In this document: positions 6,448 through 10,843 of the stretch, piece by piece | How positions within the stretch are numbered: the stretch's first letter is position 1 | Layout of the letters: each line of letters starts with the position of its first letter | Assembly (NCBI GenBank): GCA_049682815.1 | Contig: JBAUII010000090.1 | Span: 1 to 10,843, forward strand | DNA length: 10,843 nt | Direction: 5' to 3' | Source: DASWID01 sp049682815 | GTDB lineage: Bacteria; Desulfobacterota_D; UBA1144; Nemesobacterales; CSP1-2 | The notes under the pieces: generated by a model | What the model saw: the letters and a program-made list of their open reading frames with translations, nothing else | The model's database searches: none | Told to the model about the DNA's origin: nothing | Made by a program: the position numbers and the translations under genes

Positions 6448-7305
6448 TCACGATTCGGGTTTGCGTTTATAATCCTTCATGACTTTAAGATACGAAATAA
6501 TGTTCTCAATGATTCTTTTCCTGTCCTTAGCATTGAGATCTAGTGCCGGCATCGTTGAATTGTAGCTGATGTCTCTTGGGTTGCTGATCCATTTCTTTAG
6601 CCAGGGTTCTTTGAAATATTCAGTGACGTTGACCGGGTAATTAAGCTCCTTGGCCTTCTTTCCGCCTTCGCCATTTATAGTGTGACAACTGGTGCAATAC
6701 GCCCGAAAGAAATTGAATCCACTCTTTACAGCATGTGAGCTATTCTTCGGAGGAGCCATGCGGGGAAAACGGTCGGAGAAGTCTATAAGGTCAATTGTTG
6801 TTATTTGATAAGGCCAATGCACAGCACCGATTTGTAAGACCTCGGGGAATTTAATATCATCCCATATAAGGTAAAACGGCCCAAGCCTCACAAACTCATC
6901 GCCCTGTAGTTTATTTATTAATGTAAATTCTTTATTGTCCGGACGATCATATACAAGATAGCTACGGAATCTTATAAAGTTTTCTGTGGGAATAGATGGC
7001 TGATAGCCGTCCTTACACGTAAACAAAATGTCATCGGCATCTTTCCAGCTATCACCATAAACTATCGTCAGGAGTTGGTTTACGGGAAAACCAACGTAGT
7101 CTCGTTTTACAGATTCTTGAGGTTCTAACACTTCTACTTTAAGTGGTGGAATAAGTTTTTTAAGTTGTTCAAGTGGTATCGTTCTGAAATCATTTCCGTG
7201 TCGCTTAAAAATGAGTACGCCAGAATGAGCCGAAGAATTTAGCGTAAATAACCCGTGTGAGATAATAACAAAGGACAGTGAACTTAACAAAATTACCCTT
7301 TTCAT
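6448..7305 (-). CDS. Exported sulfite-oxidase-like domain fused to a class I cytochrome c
   Basis: The 285-residue protein starts with a signal peptide (MKRVILLSSLSFVIISHGLF, cleavage near SSA-HS at about 26). Residues ~30-180 have VGFPVNQLL, DILFTCKDGYQPSIP (Cys97), FRSYLVYDR, LGPFYLIWDD and WPYQITTIDLIDF. This resembles the molybdopterin oxidoreductase (sulfite-oxidase-type) fold, but in a short form whose cofactor binding I cannot confirm. Residues ~195-275 are a mono-haem cytochrome c with CTSCH (204-208) and the distal Met252 in STMPAL. It should sit in the periplasm and pass electrons. The stop is 40 bases from the convergent cyclase gene. There is no clear ribosome site; instead TTGAAAA (7306-7312) and TTTTCAA (7323-7329) form an inverted repeat directly before the start. 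No molybdenum-cofactor or oxidase genes are adjacent. Confidence 0.8.
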   Translation of the reverse strand: MKRVILLSSLSFVIISHGLFTLNSSAHSGVLIFKRHGNDFRTIPLEQLKKLIPPLKVEVLEPQESVKRDYVGFPVNQLLTIVYGDSWKDADDILFTCKDGYQPSIPTENFIRFRSYLVYDRPDNKEFTLINKLQGDEFVRLGPFYLIWDDIKFPEVLQIGAVHWPYQITTIDLIDFSDRFPRMAPPKNSSHAVKSGFNFFRAYCTSCHTINGEGGKKAKELNYPVNVTEYFKEPWLKKWISNPRDISYNSTMPALDLNAKDRKRIIENIISYLKVMKDYKRKPES

Positions 7306-7437
7306 TTGAAAACAAGTCTATTTTTTCAATTGGGGATAAATGAGCCTATGACATTCCAAGTCACCTAGAGATTGTTTCCAATCTGGATATTATGAACGAG
7401 TTTCGCAAGTTTTTGTAAAGATGACGCTTTTAGCTGC

Positions 7438-7974
7438 TCAACTTCTTAAAATTTCTTCCTTAAGAACGCCGATGAATGGTAGATTCCTGTATCGCTGTCT
7501 GTAATCCATTCCATAACCTATAACAAACTCATCTGGTATTTCGAAGCCGCGATAATCAATTGGTATATCTACGATTCGTCTTACCTTTTTATCAAGTAGA
7601 GCGCATACCCGGACATTCTCCGGTTTCCTTGCTTTTAGAGTCCTCAGTATATAGTTGAGGGTTAAACCCGTATCGATAATATCCTCAACCAAGATAACGC
7701 TTTTATTTTCAATGTTCTCATCTAAGTCCTTTAATATTCGTACGATTCCGGTCGGTTTGTTGCCGGTGTAACCCGAAATAGACAAGAAATCCAGGGTGAT
7801 AGGTATGGAAATCTGTCTTATTAAATCACAGATAAATACAATTGAACCCCTCAGCACGCAGACTAAGACAGGATTCGTTCCTTTATAATCTTGTGAAATC
7901 TTGGCGCCGAGCTGCCTTACCCTATCATCAATCTCTTTTTCAGTAATTAGTATTCTTTGTATGTCTTCAAGCAC
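7438..7974 (-). CDS. hpt: Hypoxanthine phosphoribosyltransferase
   Basis: The enzyme salvages hypoxanthine and guanine using PRPP in the cytoplasm. The 13-residue PRPP signature is ILVEDIIDTGLTL (about 94-106, with the acidic pair Glu97-Asp98). LRGS (41-44) binds pyrophosphate, LDKKVRR (127-133) contributes the purine-contacting lysine, and IPDEFVIGYGMDY (146-158) closes the base pocket. I chose GTG 7974, giving V-LEDIQRILITEKEI and 178 residues, the normal family size. An in-frame ATG at 8133 would add 53 residues, but that extension looks noncoding (Y/N-rich, no family match) and overlaps both the promoter and the 5' end of the small RNA on the other strand. No strong ribosome site is visible before the GTG. 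A GATAAT at 7994-7999 could be its -10 box, giving a very short leader. tilS and ftsH, common neighbours elsewhere, are absent. Confidence 0.93.
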   Translation of the reverse strand: MLEDIQRILITEKEIDDRVRQLGAKISQDYKGTNPVLVCVLRGSIVFICDLIRQISIPITLDFLSISGYTGNKPTGIVRILKDLDENIENKSVILVEDIIDTGLTLNYILRTLKARKPENVRVCALLDKKVRRIVDIPIDYRGFEIPDEFVIGYGMDYRQRYRNLPFIGVLKEEILRS

Positions 7975-8085
7975 TGTTAATAGAGAGTATTGGATTATCT
8001 CATATAAGATCCATCGTGAATTACCTGGATAAAGTGTATCATAACTTCCTGAGTTCCAGTAATTTTTTATGTATAAAAATTTCTC

Positions 8086-8114
8086 TTGACACGGGGAATT
8101 ATATTTTGTATAAA
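8086..8114 (+). promoter_or_regulatory. Near-consensus promoter of the candidate small RNA
   Basis: A consensus TTGACA (8086-8091), exactly 17 bases, then TATAAA (8109-8114). This is the best-matching promoter in the window, yet no plus-strand coding frame follows it. The predicted start is near 8121. Confidence 0.75.
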
Positions 8115-8120
8115 TATAAG

Positions 8121-8242
8121 TAAGCGATTCCAAGGGGCTGAGGCTACTTTGAAAACTAATTAAAAAGAGTATCGAAAGAGGAGACTCGAGTAGAGAAAGT
8201 GGTTTTCAAGAGGAACAAGGTCACTTGGGGTCGCTTTTTTTT
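8121..8242 (+). ncRNA. Candidate structured small RNA (~120 nt), unknown family
   Basis: Transcription should start near 8121 from the strong promoter at 8086-8114. The two ends pair: GCGATTCCAAG (8124-8134) with CTTGGGGTCGC (8224-8234), 11 pairs including two G-U. Eight T follow directly (8235-8242), as in an intrinsic terminator. Inside, TTGAAAACTA (8149-8158) pairs with TGGTTTTCAA (8200-8209), 10 pairs with one G-U. Between the two helices lies a symmetric purine-rich internal loop of 14 bases on each side (8135-8148 and 8210-8223). The apical part (8159-8199) is A/G-rich and holds the palindrome ACTCGAGT (8184-8191). There is no ATG and no open frame of any size. The closing-helix, bubble, inner-helix layout recalls 6S RNA, but this is shorter than the usual ~160-200 nt; SRP, tmRNA and riboswitch signatures are absent. 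Existence is well supported, identity unknown. Confidence 0.6.
8224..8242 (+). terminator. Intrinsic terminator end of the small RNA
   Basis: The 3' arm CTTGGGGTCGC of the closing helix is followed directly by TTTTTTTT. The last two T are also the first bases of the reverse-strand stop codon of the kinase/nuclease-like gene. A weaker local hairpin, CAAG-GTCA-CTTG (8216-8227), competes with the long-range stem. Read in reverse, the stem is followed by a moderately T-rich run and could also end the minus-strand transcript. Confidence 0.6.
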
Positions 8243-9152
8243 AACTAATTCCGAACCTCTGCAGTAACTTATTATAATCCCTTCCGTAGAATAATTTAAT
8301 GTTTACATCGGGATAGAGCTTTTTTAATCTTCTCAATTTTCTATTCTTCTTTGTAACAAGCTTTTGCTTAAGGGTCGTGAGTTCTATGTAAAGGTCAAGC
8401 TCAGGAAGATAAAAATCAGGTGTAAACTCCTCTTTAACCATTCCGTTTTTGTCGGCTTTAAGTAGAAAGCTTCTGGGCTCATACTCCCATTTTATCCTGT
8501 AAAAATCCAGAACCTTTGCAAATTGCTTTTCGCTATGGTGGGCAAATAAAGGCATCGTAAGTTTTTTAAAATATTTGCCTGTCTTGGAGCGTTTTTCTTC
8601 TTTTCTCAAGGTGGACCCAAGTAGCTGAAGAGCCTTCCAAGTGATTCCAGCCTTCATGGTTATACCTTTGGTTTCAACCGCAGTGAGTATTAGATCCACT
8701 GCAAAATCGGTATCCAGTCTCTCTAACATTATCTGTATATCATAAAATTCCGCCCCTATTGTTTCTTTTCGAAAAAGTGTTTTCATGAAGCTTATATAAT
8801 TTTTTCTGGTTTGCGTTAAAGCCTTTTTGCCTGCCCTATAGCTGTTAATGTCCCGCACCTTTACGTGTAATGTCCCTGGCAATTTCCGAAATAAGACCTC
8901 TCCGCCCAGGTTAAGTATGATGACATTGTCGTTCAGCGCTTTTTCTATGATTAGTTTTTTTATTATTTCGGGCGGGATTTTTTCCCTTGCCACATAATCG
9001 AATAAGCTCATACTGTCTATAGAACCCGTCTCGGTCAAATCCCTCAGAATTAAGGTACTGTCCACTAAGGAAAAACCTAGTCTTTGTGAGACCTTGGTTG
9101 CAATTTCGCCACCCAAGCCATCCAGATTTTCTGAAATTGTGATAATTGCCAT
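8241..9152 (-). CDS. Degenerate cytidylate-kinase-like domain fused to a PD-(D/E)XK-like domain
   Basis: This is a 303-residue protein with two parts. Residues 1 to ~165 follow the Cytidylate_kin2 pattern: MAIITISENLDGLGGEIATK at the start, then RLGFSLVDSTLI, VIILNLGGEVLFRKLP, HVKVRD and EFYDIQIMLERLDTDFAVDLI. The usual phosphate loop (SRQYGSGG-type) is replaced by SENLDGLGGE, so ATP binding is doubtful. Residues ~205-303 resemble a restriction-endonuclease fold: SEKQFAKVLDFYRIKWEYEP (Glu208), FTPDFYLPELDLYIELT (Asp246, Glu257) and a lysine-rich LKQKLVTKKNRKLRRLKKLY. The classic E-x-K is E-L-T here, so catalysis is uncertain. The linker (~166-204) is basic. Cytoplasmic, possibly nucleic-acid binding. 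The gene precedes hpt on the same strand with the small RNA between them. No ribosome site is seen. Domain assignment is from pattern memory; function unknown. Confidence 0.65.
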   Translation of the reverse strand: MAIITISENLDGLGGEIATKVSQRLGFSLVDSTLILRDLTETGSIDSMSLFDYVAREKIPPEIIKKLIIEKALNDNVIILNLGGEVLFRKLPGTLHVKVRDINSYRAGKKALTQTRKNYISFMKTLFRKETIGAEFYDIQIMLERLDTDFAVDLILTAVETKGITMKAGITWKALQLLGSTLRKEEKRSKTGKYFKKLTMPLFAHHSEKQFAKVLDFYRIKWEYEPRSFLLKADKNGMVKEEFTPDFYLPELDLYIELTTLKQKLVTKKNRKLRRLKKLYPDVNIKLFYGRDYNKLLQRFGIS

Positions 9153-9195
9153 ATTGTTTGAATGTTTATTATAACTTGCTTATGAGCAGAAAAAT

Positions 9196-9225
9196 AATAT
9201 CCCCAGGAGCGCGAACTCAAGTCAA
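9196..9225 (-). promoter_or_regulatory. Promoter of the kinase/nuclease-like fusion gene
   Basis: On the minus strand, TTGACT (9220-9225), 18 bases, then GATATT (9196-9201), with a leader of about 37 bases. A second possible -10, TATAAT (9168-9173), lies closer to the ATG at 9152 but lacks a -35. Confidence 0.5.
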
Positions 9226-9231
9226 TCCTGG
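9203..9231. promoter_or_regulatory. Inverted repeat across the fusion-gene promoter
   Basis: CCAGGA (9203-9208) and TCCTGG (9226-9231) are exact inverted copies 17 bases apart. One arm lies in the spacer and the other just upstream of the -35 box. This could be a two-half-site operator or an RNA hairpin on either strand. Confidence 0.35.
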
Positions 9232-9308
9232 CCTTATCAACCGAACGAGGACTACTTATCCGAATTCCTATTGCTTGTGATTCAGCCGGTGCCCTTTAGC
9301 GAATAATG

Positions 9309-9338
9309 TTTACTGTACAGGGCATAGGTTTGTATATT
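9309..9338 (+). promoter_or_regulatory. Promoter of the cysteine desulfurase, with palindromes
   Basis: TTTACT (9309-9314), 18 bases, then TATATT (9333-9338). The perfect 8-bp palindrome CTGTACAG (9313-9320) abuts the -35 box. A wider inverted pair, TGCCCT (9290-9295) and AGGGCA (9319-9324), brackets it. Both fit regulator binding; I cannot assign the regulator. The stretch from here to the ATG is very AT-rich and holds a second TATAAT-like word near 9350. Confidence 0.45.
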
Positions 9339-9375
9339 ATACTGTTTATATAATGTAAGAGGCTTAAAACTTTTC

Positions 9376-10515
9376 ATGGCACACACAGAAATCTACTTAG
9401 ACAATAATGCAACCACAAAGCCATTGCCGGATGTGATTAAAGTAATCCTTCCGATTCTCAGCAGTGGATTTGGGAATCCGTCTAGCTCTCATTCAGCAGG
9501 GGAGAGGGTCAGAGGGTGTATTAAAGAAGCTAGAAGGCAACTGGGACGACTGATAGGAGCAGATCCGAACAGTATTGTTTTCACGAGCTCTGGCACAGAA
9601 GCTAATAACATGGCTTTCTATTCCGCTGCACGTAGCAAAAATGATCGTTGTCGTATACTAACCACTACCGTTGAGCATTCCTCGATCCGAAAGATGTGCA
9701 GTCATCTGAGGATTAAGGGTGTTGATATGATTTTGCTCCCAGTCGATTCAAGCGGACATATAGACCTTGAGGAACTTCGACGACTTGTCAGGGAGAACAT
9801 AGATCTTGTATCGATACAATGGGTGAATAATGAAACGGGAGTCATTCAGCCATTGGCCGAAATTGTCGCTATATGCCATGAACATGGAAAAGTCATTCAT
9901 ACTGACGCCGCGCAGGCCGTGGGAAAGTTAGAGGTAAACGTGGATGACATTGCCGTAGATTTTCTCTCCTTGACGGGGCACAAATTTCACTCGCCCCAGG
10001 GAATAGGGGCCATATATTGTAGGGACAAATTTTTATTAACACCCATTTTCTTTGGGGGCTTTCAAGAGAACGGCTTCCGTCCCGGTACCGAGAACGTTTC
10101 TGGGATTGTCGGAATTGGTAAGGCAGCGGAACTCAGACGGGAAAATCTTAAGGATCATATTGAGAAGATGCGAGAACTACGCGACTACTTTGAGTCTCAA
10201 ATACTTGAATTGGTGCCAGAAACAAGTATCAACGGGGATCCTTCAACTAGGATCTGCAACACAACAAACATTTTGTTTGGAGGCATAGACGGAAGAATAT
10301 TATTAAAGAAACTAGACACAGAGGGAATAAGGTGCTCGCAAAGCTCTGCATGCACCAATTCGCAGCCTGAACCTTCTTTTGTGTTAAAAGCAATGGGTCG
10401 TACGGACAAGGAAGCTTATTCGAGTATTCGATTTAGCTTTTCAATTGAAAACACTATTCAAGAAGTGGATCTCGCTGTCGATGTAATAAGTAGAACTTGT
10501 GATGAACTTCGCTAA
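9376..10515 (+). CDS. iscS: Cysteine desulfurase (NifS/IscS family)
   Basis: This PLP enzyme turns cysteine into alanine plus a protein-bound persulfide for Fe-S clusters, thio-tRNA or other sulfur acceptors. The 379-residue protein shows YLDNNATT (7-14), FGNPSSSHSAG (32-42), FTSSGTEANNMA (69-80), EHSS with His101 stacking on PLP, WVNNETG (149-155), HTDAAQ (175-180), SLTGHKFHSPQGIGAIY (198-214) with the PLP lysine Lys203, and RPGTEN (235-240). The active-site cysteine is Cys326 in SSACTNSQPEPSFVL. The arrangement around Cys326 fits group I (NifS/IscS) rather than SufS. No iscU, iscR, hscA or nifU follows, so whether it is IscS, NifS or a dedicated desulfurase cannot be decided; the symbol is a best guess. 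AAGAGG lies 13 bases before the ATG, a long spacing. The next gene is convergent. Confidence 0.94.
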   Translation: MAHTEIYLDNNATTKPLPDVIKVILPILSSGFGNPSSSHSAGERVRGCIKEARRQLGRLIGADPNSIVFTSSGTEANNMAFYSAARSKNDRCRILTTTVEHSSIRKMCSHLRIKGVDMILLPVDSSGHIDLEELRRLVRENIDLVSIQWVNNETGVIQPLAEIVAICHEHGKVIHTDAAQAVGKLEVNVDDIAVDFLSLTGHKFHSPQGIGAIYCRDKFLLTPIFFGGFQENGFRPGTENVSGIVGIGKAAELRRENLKDHIEKMRELRDYFESQILELVPETSINGDPSTRICNTTNILFGGIDGRILLKKLDTEGIRCSQSSACTNSQPEPSFVLKAMGRTDKEAYSSIRFSFSIENTIQEVDLAVDVISRTCDELR

Positions 10516-10601
10516 AACCGTATGATTTAAGCTACCGGTGAAGCATATATTTTTTATTGATCTCCTTTCTGATTCAGTGGTGAGAATGTTATATAGAACT
10601 A
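10516..10601. other. Short convergent spacer
   Basis: This 86-base gap separates the stops of the cysteine desulfurase and the PEBP-family gene. It contains ACCGGT and short A/T runs but no convincing hairpin-plus-T terminator in either direction. Confidence 0.5.
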
Positions 10602-10843
10602 TTATCTCTTGTATTTACCCATCAATTGGTCCTCTCCAATAACGTGACCTTTCATTGCTTCGAGTAATTGAGTCTTGGTAGCACCGGCTTTTAGATCGAG
10701 ATTTGTATCGAGGGAATAAATTTCGAAATAGTATCTGTGAGTCCCCCCGGGTGGACAGGGTCCTCCATAGCCAATCTTTCTAAAATCATTAGTTCCCTGT
10801 ATAGCACCGTTGGTAAGTTCTTTCTGAGGGGGTATGTTCTCGG
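10602..10843 (-). CDS. PEBP/YbhB-YbcL family protein (C-terminal part, cut by window edge)
   Basis: Only the last 79 residues are in the window; the family is usually about 150-180 residues long. The signature GYGGPCPPGGTHRYYFEIYSL matches the phosphatidylethanolamine-binding/Raf-kinase-inhibitor-like family (bacterial YbhB and YbcL), including the conserved Pro-Pro-Gly-Gly-x-His-x-Tyr ligand pocket. The ending EAMKGHVIGEDQLMGKYKR is also family-typical. The frame is open to the right edge. The bacterial members' biochemical role is poorly known. A signal peptide could exist beyond the edge, so location cannot be judged. It converges with the cysteine desulfurase gene and no functional link is apparent. 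Confidence 0.9.
   Translation of the reverse strand, partial: ENIPPQKELTNGAIQGTNDFRKIGYGGPCPPGGTHRYYFEIYSLDTNLDLKAGATKTQLLEAMKGHVIGEDQLMGKYKR

Noticed and set aside
7975..8133. 53-residue N-terminal extension of hpt from ATG 8133
   Set aside because: The family starts near the GTG at 7974; the extension has no family match and overlaps the small-RNA promoter and its 5' end on the other strand.
8121..8242. Known RNA families: SRP (4.5S), tmRNA, TPP or c-di-GMP riboswitch
   Set aside because: No GGAAGGAAGCAG-type SRP apex, no tmRNA ends or tag frame, no riboswitch core, and no plus-strand gene follows that a riboswitch could control.

Overview
This window looks like ordinary chromosome from a free-living bacterium with moderately low G+C content. 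It carries housekeeping genes on both strands, sigma70-type promoters, and no phage, plasmid or transposase genes. There are no rRNA or tRNA genes, so the lineage cannot be named. A branched-chain polyamine synthase (BpsA/DUF43), a sulfite-oxidase-like/cytochrome c fusion and an island of degenerate 7-mer repeats together suggest an uncultured, environmental Gram-negative lineage, but this is inference. Two predicted lipoproteins and an exported c-type cytochrome imply a periplasm or cell-surface compartment.

Layout. 1-1514 (-): the N-terminal half of carB, cut by the left edge. 1515-1825: a gene-free spacer filled by a repeat island, with phased 7-mers facing inwards around an AT-rich core. 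1826-2872 (-): bpsA, behind a promoter overlapped by a perfect 15-bp palindrome. 3090-3527 (-): a VOC/glyoxalase-fold enzyme, preceded by a 57-residue single-span membrane protein (3534-3707); the two share a strong promoter at 3783-3812. 3970-4497 (+): def, peptide deformylase. 4566-5510 (-) and 5605-6408 (+): a divergent lipoprotein pair, a six-blade NHL propeller and a cyclase-family (PF04199-type) metal hydrolase, with face-to-face overlapping promoters. 6448-7305 (-): the exported sulfite-oxidase-like/cytochrome c fusion. 7438-7974 (-): hpt. 8121-8242 (+): a candidate small RNA that is not a coding gene. 8241-9152 (-): a fusion of a degenerate cytidylate-kinase-like domain and a PD-(D/E)XK-like domain. 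9376-10515 (+): a cysteine desulfurase (NifS/IscS). 10602-10843 (-): the C-terminal half of a PEBP/YbhB-family protein, cut by the right edge.

How the genes relate. Most are independent housekeeping units: pyrimidine/arginine precursor supply (carB), purine salvage (hpt), N-terminal formyl removal (def), sulfur mobilisation (cysteine desulfurase) and polyamine synthesis (bpsA). The only convincing co-transcribed pair is the 57-aa membrane protein with the VOC enzyme. Minus-strand promoters recur with the pattern TTGAC(A/T)-N18-GATA(A/T)T.

The best candidate for something undescribed is the roughly 120-nt RNA at 8121-8242. It has a near-consensus promoter, an 11-bp closing helix formed by its two ends, an inner 10-bp helix and an eight-T tail. 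I could not match it to SRP, 6S, tmRNA or a known riboswitch. It lies between hpt and the kinase/nuclease-like fusion, opposite to both.
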